NCBI GenBank assembly: GCA_022360595.1
Contig: JAKSCN010000559.1
Coordinates: 1-7,356, forward strand
Source: Chromatiales bacterium
Lineage (GTDB): Bacteria; Pseudomonadota; Gammaproteobacteria; Chromatiales; Chromatiaceae
DNA length: 7,356 nt
Direction of reading: 5' to 3'
Within the stretch, counting starts at the first letter, position 1. Each line of letters starts with the position of its first letter. The position numbers were made by a program, and so were the translations under genes. This document shows, piece after piece, positions 1 through 5,880 of the stretch. Below the pieces are notes generated by a model, which was not told the origin of the DNA, searched no databases, and saw only the letters and a list, made by a program, of their open reading frames with translations.

Positions 1-2
1 GC

Positions 3-176
3 AAGCTCCCTCACTACGGCCGCTACAGCTACACCATTTTCTCGGGTGAAAGCGTAACCAACGCACTTAAAGGACAATGGGGACTTAGCGAATCGCCACT
101 GAACAAAACACTGGGCCCACAACCTTCCCAGAAAATAGAGATTCCAAAACTAAAACCCCTCACGGCAACCATGTAG
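3..176 (+). CDS. C-terminal end of a protein, possibly M1-family metallopeptidase (5' truncated)
   Basis: An open frame runs from the window edge to TAG at 174-176, giving 57 residues. The other two plus-strand frames stop by about base 60. The tail begins KLPHYGRYSYTIFSGE and continues with KGQW and SPLN. From memory, LPHYGxYSY followed by a KGxW..SPL motif is typical of the extreme C-terminus of gammaproteobacterial M1-like aminopeptidase or lipoprotein-type peptidases. This is recognition by pattern, not by search, and the catalytic HExxH zinc site would lie outside the window. The last 20 or so residues are Lys/Pro-rich and look like an unstructured tail. The gene converges on the rutE-like gene, and the inverted repeat at 283-336 lies between them. 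Reading frame confident, family assignment tentative. Confidence 0.55.
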   Translation, partial: KLPHYGRYSYTIFSGESVTNALKGQWGLSESPLNKTLGPQPSQKIEIPKLKPLTATM

Positions 177-282
177 CAACAATCCCCATCCCTGAAACTA
201 CTAAGGCCCGTTACTTTATCTTCGAAGTAAAAGAGTCGTCACGGAATCCCTATGAAAGACGAGACTTCAACAGAGGTTCTTA

Positions 283-336
283 TTAACCCGGCAGCCTAAT
301 AAGCCCTGAGCATGGCTTATTAGGCTGCCGGGTTAA
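283..336. terminator. Perfect 23-bp inverted repeat, candidate bidirectional terminator
   Basis: The left arm at 283-305 (begins TTAACCCGGCAGCC) is exactly complementary to the right arm at 314-336, with the 8-nt loop CTGAGCAT. It sits between two convergent genes: 107 nt after the partial plus-strand gene and 13 nt after the rutE-like stop codon. That is where a shared terminator is expected. Neither strand has a clear run of T after the stem, so it is not a textbook intrinsic terminator. It could also be an mRNA-stabilising hairpin or a dispersed repeat. Confidence 0.55.
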
Positions 337-349
337 CATCATCAATAGA

Positions 350-940
350 TCAGAGAATGGAACAGGCCTGCTCGAATGCCAGCCGCGGCCCCCGCGGATA
401 GAGACCGCTGTCATCACCATACCCCAAGTTTGCGATAAAGTTGGATTTAGTTTGCCCATCCGGAAAGAAGGCTTCATTCACCTTCTCACTGTCAAATCCG
501 GACATAGGTCCAACATCCAACCCCAATGCACGAGCGGCCAGAATCAGATACCCCCCTTGCAAGGTACCGTTACGAAAGGCGGCTGTTTGCGCCAGCTCAG
601 GGTTGGCCTCATAGGTCGGTCGGGCATCATAAGCTGGAAACAGGGTTGGTAGATGATCGAAGAAGCGCAAGTCATACGCCACTATCACCGTCACCGGCGC
701 CGCCATGGTCTTCTCCAGGTTCCCTGGTGAGAGCGCAGGCTTTAGCTTCTCTTTCGCCACTTGAGACTTCACAAAAACCAGGCGAGCCGGCACACCATTC
801 ATCGCGGTGGGTCCCCACTTCATCACATCGTAAAGCCGTTGAAGCAGCTCGTCTGTAACAGGCTTATCCTGCCAGGAGTTATGGGTTCTCGCTTCTCTAA
901 ACAGCGTATCTAAAGCACGATCATCTAACATTCGTTCCAT
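350..940 (-). CDS. rutE: Nitroreductase-family NAD(P)H oxidoreductase, RutE-like (malonic semialdehyde reductase type)
   Basis: A 196-residue protein, the same length as E. coli RutE, and it aligns with RutE as I remember it along the whole chain. It shares ARTHNSW (17-23, FMN-phosphate region), KWGPTAMN (41-48), the FRNGTLQGGYLILAARALG stretch from 122, VGPMSGFD (143-150) and NLGYGD (171-176). RutE reduces malonic semialdehyde to 3-hydroxypropionate in pyrimidine breakdown; related proteins reduce other small aldehydes, quinones or nitro compounds using FMN and NAD(P)H in the cytoplasm. No other rut gene is nearby, so the physiological substrate is open. The gene starts 7 nt after the lipoprotein stop, and GAGGAA overlaps that stop. 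The first ATG is only 3 nt from GAGGAA, so the ATG three codons later is a reasonable alternative start. Confidence 0.88.
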   Translation of the reverse strand: MERMLDDRALDTLFREARTHNSWQDKPVTDELLQRLYDVMKWGPTAMNGVPARLVFVKSQVAKEKLKPALSPGNLEKTMAAPVTVIVAYDLRFFDHLPTLFPAYDARPTYEANPELAQTAAFRNGTLQGGYLILAARALGLDVGPMSGFDSEKVNEAFFPDGQTKSNFIANLGYGDDSGLYPRGPRLAFEQACSIL

Positions 941-947
941 ATATTCC

Positions 948-1484
948 TCATAAGGTCATAGCAATTTGATCGATACCGGCGGGCACACTTTTATAGGGTT
1001 CCTTTGAAGGGACAAAACGAATATCTGTTTCACAGCCTTGATACCCGTCGATCGCATAGGCCACCGTCAATTTTCCATTTACGCCTCTACTCTTTAGCTG
1101 CCCTTCTATGATCAAAACAATTTCCGTTTGTTCTAAACGGTCAATAACACCCTGTTCCCATCCTTTCTCAATCACAGTACGAAAAAAACCTTCATCGTTT
1201 ACATAGGCACTAAAATGAATCTCTTTGTCCTCGACAATACGGCCACGTATTTCACCGTTTTGTATCTTTGAATCGATAGTCGCATTAATGGGATCACAAC
1301 CGAATTCAAATGCGACACCATGTTGAATAGGGTCCGTTCCATCTATCCTTCCAATCCAATAACCATCAAATTCAGAAGATTGTGTTTTCTCTTTGATGGA
1401 CACTTGCTTGGGAGCACAACCAACACCTACAGCGACAATAAAAAGCACAACAATCCACTGAACAACACTTGATGTAAACTTCAT
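948..1484 (-). CDS. Putative lipoprotein of unknown function
   Basis: A 178-residue protein with an N-terminal hydrophobic stretch (about 7-22) ending in GVGC, with Cys23 as the likely lipidated residue. The lipobox is imperfect because position -3 is Gly rather than Leu or Val. I do not recognise the family. The mature part begins with FDGYWIGRIDG (39-49), followed by alternating hydrophobic and polar segments that suggest a small beta-rich domain. Cys63 and Cys151 could form a disulfide. An AAGGGA ribosome binding site lies at 1491-1496. The gene looks poorer in GC than its neighbours: three sampled 60-base rows give 38-45 percent, against 55 percent in a row of the kinase gene. This may indicate later acquisition. 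It is followed closely by the rutE-like gene, so the two are probably co-transcribed, but no functional link is evident. Confidence 0.75.
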   Translation of the reverse strand: MKFTSSVVQWIVVLFIVAVGVGCAPKQVSIKEKTQSSEFDGYWIGRIDGTDPIQHGVAFEFGCDPINATIDSKIQNGEIRGRIVEDKEIHFSAYVNDEGFFRTVIEKGWEQGVIDRLEQTEIVLIIEGQLKSRGVNGKLTVAYAIDGYQGCETDIRFVPSKEPYKSVPAGIDQIAMTL

Positions 1485-1526
1485 ATCATTTCCCTTTTTA
1501 CAACTACGTAATGAAGCCCATGCCTC

Positions 1527-1559
1527 AAAAGGGATAATAACGTCTATTTCCTTATTCCC
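1527..1559 (-). terminator. Weak candidate terminator after the FemAB-like gene
   Basis: Read on the minus strand, GGGAATAA (1559-1552) can pair with TTATTATCCC (1540-1531), leaving a 2-nt bulge and an 11-nt loop, and is followed at once by TTTT (1530-1527). It lies in the 109-nt gap between the acyltransferase stop and the lipoprotein start, where one transcript should end and another begin. The stem is AT-rich and bulged, so confidence is low. Confidence 0.3.
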
Positions 1560-1593
1560 GCCAGTGTTGAATCACCATCAACGCAACAGGCCG

Positions 1594-2754
1594 CTACGCA
1601 CTTCCTCCACAAGAAGCGGCTCTATAGGGCGAGTTCTGCTCCAAACTCTGCTTATAATCGAGAATTGCAGGCTCTTCCCGTTGCAAAAACTCTTTGATCG
1701 CTTCATCAAAACCAGGGTGGTAGATGCGGTGCATTGAATAGGTCAACGTCGGTAGGAAACCGCGCCATATTTTATGCTCGCCTTGGGCGCCCGGCTCAAA
1801 TCGTTGCAATCCGTGTCGAATACAGTACTCAATCCCTTGGTAATAGCAGGCTTCAAAATGGAGCGAGTGATAATCCCTTTCACACCCCCAATGCCGACCG
1901 TAAAGGGTATTATCACTGCGATACATCAAAGCGCCTGCCACACACTCATCCCCATCATAGGCCAGTACCAAAATCACCTGTTTAGGGAGTGTGTTACCAA
2001 TCTCGCTGAAAAAGCCAAAGTTGAGTGTTGGCAAGCTGTAGCGCTCTTCAAACGTCTTGTTATAGAAGCGGGTAAATAGTCTCCACTCCGCCTCTGTTAC
2101 CTCATCACCATGCAGCACCCGGAGTTTGATCTTTTGATCGGTAACCGCTTTGCGCTCTCGCCGTATGTTCTTCCGGCGCTTGCTCGTTAGCTGCGCAAGA
2201 AACTGATCAAAATTCTCATACCCTCGATTGTACCAATGGAACTGCACGCCGATGCGCCTTACCAAACCGGCCCGCTCAAAAGCAGATACCTCCGGTTCAG
2301 AAATAAACAGCCAGTGAGTGGATGAGAGCTGGTCGTTGACCGCCAATTGATCAGCCAGTTGGGAAAACTGGGCAACAATCCACTCCCTCTCCCCGGCCCT
2401 ATCCGGTGCAATCAGCACCCGCTGTCCGGTCGCTGGCGTATAGGGAATGGAGGAAACCAGCTTTGGATAGTAGCGTAGACCATTACGCTGATAAGCGTCG
2501 GCCCAGGCGTGATCGAACACAAATTCGCCGTAGGAGTTCTCTTTGATATAAGCGGGCGCAGCGGCTATCAGCCTGTCGTTATCATCCCGCGCCAACAGAT
2601 GTCTAGGGTGCCAGCCATACTTGGGCGCTGCGCAAGCATGACGTTCCAGGGCAACCAGAAATTCATGTCGAAGAAACGGGTTATTGTCGACAACCAACGC
2701 ATTCCACTGGGTGGCTGAAATCTCATCCAATGCGCTGCATATTTCAAACTTCAT
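1594..2754 (-). CDS. FemAB-like / GNAT-fold N-acyltransferase (COG3146 type)
   Basis: A 386-residue protein that I recognise as the large GNAT-fold family annotated as peptidoglycan biosynthesis/recognition FemAB-like proteins (DUF482, PF04339). Visible hallmarks are NPFLRHEFL (25-33), the basic stretch TSKRRKNIRRER (190-201), YGRHWG (285-290), LHFEACYYQGIEYCI (298-312) and FEPGAQGEHK (319-328). FemAB and FemX relatives transfer aminoacyl groups to peptidoglycan precursors, but the substrate of this subfamily is not established as far as I know. No signal peptide or membrane segment is visible, so it should be cytosolic. It starts 61 nt downstream of dinB in the same direction, with only a weak AGAAG ribosome binding site and no convincing terminator between them, so it is probably the last gene of the yqcC-dinB transcript. 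Confidence 0.85.
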   Translation of the reverse strand: MKFEICSALDEISATQWNALVVDNNPFLRHEFLVALERHACAAPKYGWHPRHLLARDDNDRLIAAAPAYIKENSYGEFVFDHAWADAYQRNGLRYYPKLVSSIPYTPATGQRVLIAPDRAGEREWIVAQFSQLADQLAVNDQLSSTHWLFISEPEVSAFERAGLVRRIGVQFHWYNRGYENFDQFLAQLTSKRRKNIRRERKAVTDQKIKLRVLHGDEVTEAEWRLFTRFYNKTFEERYSLPTLNFGFFSEIGNTLPKQVILVLAYDGDECVAGALMYRSDNTLYGRHWGCERDYHSLHFEACYYQGIEYCIRHGLQRFEPGAQGEHKIWRGFLPTLTYSMHRIYHPGFDEAIKEFLQREEPAILDYKQSLEQNSPYRAASCGGSA

Positions 2755-2815
2755 AGCTTCTGACTATGCGGGCTCCCTGCCGAATAAACAACACAAGGGT
2801 TACAGGGTTAACGGT

Positions 2816-3997
2816 TCATCGTTTGGGTAATCCCAGCGTTACCGTGCCATCACCAAATTTATCACTGATTTCATCCAGGGCGCTGTAGAGTTTTTTATCA
2901 CGCTGCGACTCTACTTCCGATTCAAACAGATCTCCCATCAACGGCTCCTCTGCCTCCCAGACAGAGAGCCCCACACCAATCAGGCGTACCGCCCGATTGG
3001 CAAAACCACTCTTCTCAAACAGGGCCAAGGCATGCTGAAAAATCGTGCTATCGGTATCTAACGGCGTTCTCAATCGCTGCTGACGGGTATGAGTTTCGAA
3101 GTTGCTGAAGCGCACCTTGATGGAGATCACATGCCCAGCCAGCTCCTTCTTGCGGGTACTGCGCCCAACCTCTGATGAGAGCCGCCGAAACCAGTCACGG
3201 ATCAGTTGCTGATCACTCACATCCTGGCCAAATGTGTGCTCTTTAGAGATCGACTTCCGCTCCGACACCTGACCAACCAGATCCGAGGCAATACCCCGCG
3301 CCTGGTTATAGAGATGCTGAGCACCACGCTCACCAAACTGCTGCTGCAACAACTCTTGCGAACAGCGGCGCAGGTCATGAACAGTGAAGATCCCCAATCG
3401 GTTAATTGACTTGACTGTCTGTCGCCCTACCCCGCGCAGATCCGCAACCGGCAGCGGATCGAGAAACGCCTGCACCTGCTCAGGCGAAACAATCTTTAGC
3501 CCATTGGGCTTATCAAACTCCGAAGCCAGTTTGGCAATCAATCTGTTGGGGCCGACACCGATAGAGCAATTAAGTTGGGTCTGCTCGAAAATACGCTGTT
3601 TGGTCATGGCGGCAATCTTCTCAACCGTACCAAACAGTTTTTCCAGCCCTGTGATGTCGATATACGCCTCATCGATAGAAACAGGCTCAACCACCGGCGA
3701 GATATCACTCAATAGCGTCATCACCTGCTTAGAAACATCCGCATAACGCCCCATACCTGGACGCACATAGATCGCCTGCGGGCAACGGCGATGGGCTTCC
3801 GATATCGGCATAGCCGAACGCACACCAAACTGACGCGCCTCATAGGAACAGGTTGCTACCACACCTCGCGAACCCGGCAGAGCCCCCACAATGACCGGCC
3901 GCCCTCGATATTCGGGATGGTCCCGCTGCTCCACCGAGGCGAAAAAGGCATCCATATCCAGATGCATGATCCATTTGCCCGACCGTTGTTCACTCAT
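2816..3997 (-). CDS. dinB: DNA polymerase IV (Y-family translesion polymerase)
   Basis: A 393-residue Y-family polymerase that carries out error-prone synthesis past lesions. The palm-domain metal ligands are Asp14 in HLDMDAFFASVE and Asp109-Glu110 in SIDEAY; Phe19 corresponds to the E. coli Phe13 steric gate. The thumb helix-hairpin-helix region is around LRGVGRQTVKSI (187-198). The little finger begins near RKSISKEHTF (247-256) and includes RLIGVGLS (338-345). The chain is about 40 residues longer than the E. coli enzyme. The extra tail has MGDLFE (354-359) and YSALDEISDKFGDGTVTLG (371-389), as in many other bacterial DinB proteins; GDLFE or TVTLGL could contact the beta clamp. The start overlaps the yqcC stop by ATGA, with no ribosome binding site of its own, implying translational coupling. 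The catalytic residues look intact. Confidence 0.96.
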   Translation of the reverse strand: MSEQRSGKWIMHLDMDAFFASVEQRDHPEYRGRPVIVGALPGSRGVVATCSYEARQFGVRSAMPISEAHRRCPQAIYVRPGMGRYADVSKQVMTLLSDISPVVEPVSIDEAYIDITGLEKLFGTVEKIAAMTKQRIFEQTQLNCSIGVGPNRLIAKLASEFDKPNGLKIVSPEQVQAFLDPLPVADLRGVGRQTVKSINRLGIFTVHDLRRCSQELLQQQFGERGAQHLYNQARGIASDLVGQVSERKSISKEHTFGQDVSDQQLIRDWFRRLSSEVGRSTRKKELAGHVISIKVRFSNFETHTRQQRLRTPLDTDSTIFQHALALFEKSGFANRAVRLIGVGLSVWEAEEPLMGDLFESEVESQRDKKLYSALDEISDKFGDGTVTLGLPKR

Positions 3998-4320
3998 GCG
4001 GATAGCTGTTTATCCAATTCACGTATGGTGCTCAAAAAGGCCTCAGGCTGCTCTATATTGAGCTGCTCACACCACACCTCGGCCATGGGTTCGATTTCAC
4101 ACTTTCCAGGAAAATCGGCTCGGGTACTTATAATTTCGGTGATTTTAGGGATAAATACCCACTGGAGCCACTGATTGAACGCCATCTTGTCATAGCAGAA
4201 CGGCATGGTACTGGTGAAGGCTTCAGCGGCGGGTGGCTCCTCGTCCCAGACTGAGAGCAGCCGCATCTCCTGCTCCAGTTGCAACAGCAGTTGACTAATG
4301 GTTTGGTGATTCTGCGCCAT
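3994..4320 (-). CDS. yqcC: YqcC family protein (DUF446)
   Basis: A 108-residue protein matching E. coli YqcC (about 109 residues) in length and in the family signature: FTSTMPFCYDKM (35-46) followed by QWLQWVFIPKI (50-60). The middle of the protein is rich in aromatic residues, with an acidic, Gln-rich helical N-terminus. The biochemical function is unknown to me; in enterobacteria YqcC is usually found next to the pseudouridine synthase TruC. Here it is the first gene of a minus-strand group, and its last four bases are shared with the dinB start. That makes co-expression with dinB likely but does not establish a role in DNA repair. GGA at the right distance from the ATG serves as ribosome binding site and lies inside the inverted repeat at 4321-4357. 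Confidence 0.9.
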   Translation of the reverse strand: MAQNHQTISQLLLQLEQEMRLLSVWDEEPPAAEAFTSTMPFCYDKMAFNQWLQWVFIPKITEIISTRADFPGKCEIEPMAEVWCEQLNIEQPEAFLSTIRELDKQLSA

Positions 4321-4357
4321 TATAATTTCCGAACATCAAGATAATGTTGGAATTATA
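4321..4357. promoter_or_regulatory. Imperfect inverted repeat covering the yqcC-dinB promoter and ribosome binding site
   Basis: The arms are TATAATTTCCGAACAT (4321-4336) and ATGTTGGAATTATA (4344-4357), complementary apart from two single-base bulges, around a 7-nt spacer. The minus-strand -10 TATAAT is 4352-4357 and the ribosome binding site GGA lies in the other arm, next to the yqcC ATG. If transcription begins about 7 nt past the -10, the mRNA would lack most of one arm. That favours a DNA operator over an RNA hairpin. It does not fit the E. coli LexA box CTGT-N8-ACAG. Confidence 0.45.
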
Positions 4358-4382
4358 GAGGAACGCGCTGGGTGATAGCCAA
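4352..4382 (-). promoter_or_regulatory. Candidate sigma70-type promoter for yqcC-dinB
   Basis: On the minus strand a perfect TATAAT (4357-4352) is preceded by TTGGCT (4382-4377) at a 19-nt spacing, which is longer than ideal. The predicted start near 4345 would leave a leader of about 25 nt before the yqcC ATG. The -35 touches the base of the hairpin at 4381-4425. Confidence 0.4.
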
Positions 4383-4425
4383 GGAACCCCTAATTAATTC
4401 TGGGCAGAATGATCAGAGGTTCCTT
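4381..4425. repeat. Long near-palindrome, 21-22-nt arms, possible small repeat element
   Basis: The left arm 4381-4402 (AAGGAACCCCTAATTAATTC then TG) pairs with the right arm 4405-4425 (CAGAATGATCAGAGGTTCCT then T) across GG. There are three internal substitutions and a one-base bulge; the outer 8 bp are perfect. No T-run follows on either strand, so it is a poor intrinsic terminator. Long arms with near-identical ends in an intergenic gap suggest a REP- or MITE-like element, but only a genome-wide search could show that. Confidence 0.5.
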
Positions 4426-4446
4426 AAGTAAGATTTGAGTGATCGC

Positions 4447-4476
4447 GGTCTCCAGTGGCACCTGCCACCGGAGACC
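4447..4476 (-). terminator. Hairpin after the Spy/CpxP-like gene, candidate terminator
   Basis: GGTCTCCAGTGGCA (4447-4460) pairs with TGCCACCGGAGACC (4463-4476), 13 of 14 positions, across CC. It begins 9 nt beyond the stop codon of the minus-strand spy-like gene. The GC-rich stem and position suit a terminator, but no T-run follows, so it may act with Rho or protect the 3' end. Confidence 0.5.
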
Positions 4477-4485
4477 TCACCTCGA

Positions 4486-4968
4486 TTAGAATCTGGGACC
4501 TTTTTTCATCATTCTGAATTGATCAGCCATCTCCTGCTGCTCCGGAGTCAAGGTGGCGTAGAGCTGCTCAATAACGGTGGCCATCTCTTCCAGGTGCGTA
4601 GCCTTGCTGCGCATACCTTCCACACGCTCAGTAACGGTCACTTTGTCATCTTCCAGAAACTGTTGTCTGGTTTCAAACTTGCTCTTAACCTTATCCACCA
4701 TGGCGGTTTCAAAGTTGTTCCAGGCGGTCTCCTGCTCGGCAGTAATGTCCAATTTATTTTTCAGGCGGCTCAGGCGGAACTCAACACGCTCAACCACATC
4801 TTCTACCGAAACATCATATCCATACCCCCGATGCCCCATCTGCGAGAAACCAGGGCCATCACCACCGCAACCACCAAAACGGCCCTTGGCGGAAACCAGG
4901 GTAGCGGAACCTGCGGTAATACCAACAACAACTAGTGCGATCAGTGCGATTTTAGATTTGCGTTTCAT
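4486..4968 (-). CDS. Spy/CpxP family periplasmic LTxxQ protein
   Basis: A 160-residue protein with a clear Sec signal peptide: KRK, a hydrophobic core at about 8-24, and likely cleavage after VSA at residue 27. The mature chain starts with a Gly-rich segment containing Cys34 and His46. Two LTxxQ-type motifs follow, LDITAEQ (73-79) and LTPEQQ (140-145), separated by charged helix as in Spy, CpxP and ZraP relatives. These are periplasmic chaperones or metal-linked stress proteins; CpxP also restrains the sensor kinase CpxA. AGGAGA (4977-4982) precedes the ATG by 8 nt. An out-of-frame ATG lies between the two. The gene is divergent from the regulator-kinase pair, as cpxP is from cpxRA, so regulation by that pair and feedback on the kinase are reasonable inferences. 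Whether it is closer to Spy, CpxP or ZraP cannot be decided by eye. Confidence 0.87.
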   Translation of the reverse strand: MKRKSKIALIALVVVGITAGSATLVSAKGRFGGCGGDGPGFSQMGHRGYGYDVSVEDVVERVEFRLSRLKNKLDITAEQETAWNNFETAMVDKVKSKFETRQQFLEDDKVTVTERVEGMRSKATHLEEMATVIEQLYATLTPEQQEMADQFRMMKKGPRF

Positions 4969-5012
4969 CTTTCATGTCTCCTGTGGGTTAAGGCTCATTG
5001 CCTCTGTGGGAG

Positions 5013-5042
5013 ATATGAAACCATCCGCATGTAAACCGACAA
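5013..5042 (-). promoter_or_regulatory. Weak candidate promoter for the spy-like gene
   Basis: On the minus strand TTGTCG (5042-5037) and TCATAT (5018-5013) are 18 nt apart. The -10 is poor (3 of 6), as is usual for promoters that depend on an activator. The left arm of the inverted repeat at 5056-5111 ends 13 bp upstream, a suitable distance for an OmpR-family activator. No better -35/-10 pair was found in this gap on this strand. Confidence 0.25.
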
Positions 5043-5055
5043 TGTCTGCAACCCC

Positions 5056-5111
5056 CTTTTTTGTAACAGAATGTAAGCATCATGCCGCTGATACATTAGC
5101 TTACAAAAAAG
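5056..5111. promoter_or_regulatory. Inverted-repeat operator with CpxR-like GTAA half-sites
   Basis: The arms 5056-5075 (CTTTTTTGTAACAGAATGTA) and 5092-5111 are complementary at 17 of 20 positions, with a 16-nt spacer. The left arm reads GTAAC-N5-GTAAG (5063-5077). The right arm on the minus strand reads GTAAG-N5-GTATC (5104-5090). Both resemble the E. coli CpxR box GTAAA-N5-GTAAA, two half-sites one helical turn apart. The element lies between the spy-like gene and the regulator gene, so it could serve both promoters. That the neighbouring regulator binds it is inferred. Confidence 0.65.
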
Positions 5112-5112
5112 T

Positions 5113-5142
5113 GTGATATTGGCCCCTGAGATACGGTATAAA
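5113..5142 (+). promoter_or_regulatory. Candidate promoter of the regulator-kinase operon
   Basis: GTGATA (5113-5118, 4 of 6 to TTGACA) and TATAAA (5137-5142, 5 of 6) are 18 nt apart. The operator arm ends one base before the -35, a class II activator position. The expected start point is about 5149, which is the A of the regulator ATG. Confidence 0.4.
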
Positions 5143-5148
5143 AAGCCC

Positions 5149-5880
5149 ATGGAGACACAACCTCATATATTAGTCGTTGATGACGACCTAGAGATCAGAG
5201 ATCTACTGAAGCAGTATCTGGAAAAGAACGGCATGCGGGTCACCACTGTTGGCGAAGGCAAAGAGATGCAGCAGATGCTCGATGCCGCCCATATAGACCT
5301 CATCGTCCTGGACCTGATGCTACCGGGCAGCGACGGCTTGGAGCTGTGCCGTAATCTACGGGTGAACTCCCAACTGCCGGTCATCATGCTCACCGCCCGC
5401 GGCGACGAGATGGACCGCATCCTCGGTCTGGAGATGGGAGCGGACGACTACCTGCCAAAGCCTTTCAATCCCCGCGAGCTGCTGGCGCGTATCAAGGTGG
5501 TGCTGAAACGCACTCAGACCCTCCCACCCCAGAGCGAACCGGACACCAAGGCACTGCGCGCCTTTGCCGGCTGGACTGTCGATCCCATTGCCCGTCACTT
5601 GCTCTCCGAAAGCGGTGTGGTAACTCCCCTCAGCGGCGCTGAGTACCGCCTGCTGACGGTTTTTCTCGACCACCCCAACCGTATTCTCAATCGCGACCAA
5701 CTCCTTGACCTGACCCAAGGCCGGGAAGCCGACCCCTTCGACCGTAGTATCGACGTACTGATCAGCCGTCTGCGCCGCCGTCTCAACGACGACCCCAAAG
5801 ATCCTCAGATCATCAAAACCATACGGGGCGAAGGCTACGTGCTGGCCGTGAAAGTGGAGACCACCGAGGCGCACTCATGA
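5149..5880 (+). CDS. OmpR-family response regulator (CpxR/OmpR-like)
   Basis: From the ATG at 5149 the protein has 243 residues, close to the 239 of OmpR. The receiver domain (about 6-121) has acidic Asp11-Asp12, phosphoacceptor Asp55 in LIVLDLMLPG, Thr82 and Lys104 in LPKPF. The C-terminal winged helix (about 137-234) has LSGAEYRLL (161-169), GREADPFDRSIDVLISRLRR (191-210) and the wing IRGEGYVL (225-232), closest to OmpR among the E. coli paralogues I can recall. An upstream in-frame GTG at 5113 would add 12 residues, but homology begins at PHILVVDDD and no ribosome binding site supports it. No good Shine-Dalgarno precedes the ATG either. The stop overlaps the kinase start by ATGA. It probably controls the divergent spy-like gene and itself through 5056-5111. 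Confidence 0.93.
   Translation: METQPHILVVDDDLEIRDLLKQYLEKNGMRVTTVGEGKEMQQMLDAAHIDLIVLDLMLPGSDGLELCRNLRVNSQLPVIMLTARGDEMDRILGLEMGADDYLPKPFNPRELLARIKVVLKRTQTLPPQSEPDTKALRAFAGWTVDPIARHLLSESGVVTPLSGAEYRLLTVFLDHPNRILNRDQLLDLTQGREADPFDRSIDVLISRLRRRLNDDPKDPQIIKTIRGEGYVLAVKVETTEAHS

Noticed and set aside
271..279. CAGAGGTTC shared with 4414-4422, next to another hairpin
   Set aside because: A nine-base match in a window of this size is readily due to chance, and the two hairpins are otherwise unrelated.
252..299. Possible 15-codon peptide ORF (ATG to TAA) running into the inverted repeat
   Set aside because: It is too short, has only a weak GGA upstream, and its stop lies inside the hairpin arm. 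Nothing supports translation.
526..858. Plus-strand open frame of 110 codons
   Set aside because: It lies antisense within the rutE-like gene, whose protein is clearly recognisable. It has no family resemblance.
1774..2079. Plus-strand open frame of 101 codons
   Set aside because: It is antisense to the FemAB-like gene and has no recognisable domain.
3384..3746. Plus-strand open frame of 120 codons
   Set aside because: It is antisense to dinB, in a region coding for conserved polymerase motifs.
4435..4935. Plus-strand open frame of 166 codons
   Set aside because: It is antisense to the spy-like gene, which has a signal peptide and family motifs. The antisense frame would also read through the hairpin at 4447-4476.
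5113..5148. GTG start at 5113 adding 12 residues to the response regulator
   Set aside because: No ribosome binding site precedes it, receiver-domain homology starts after the ATG at 5149, and the segment looks like promoter sequence.
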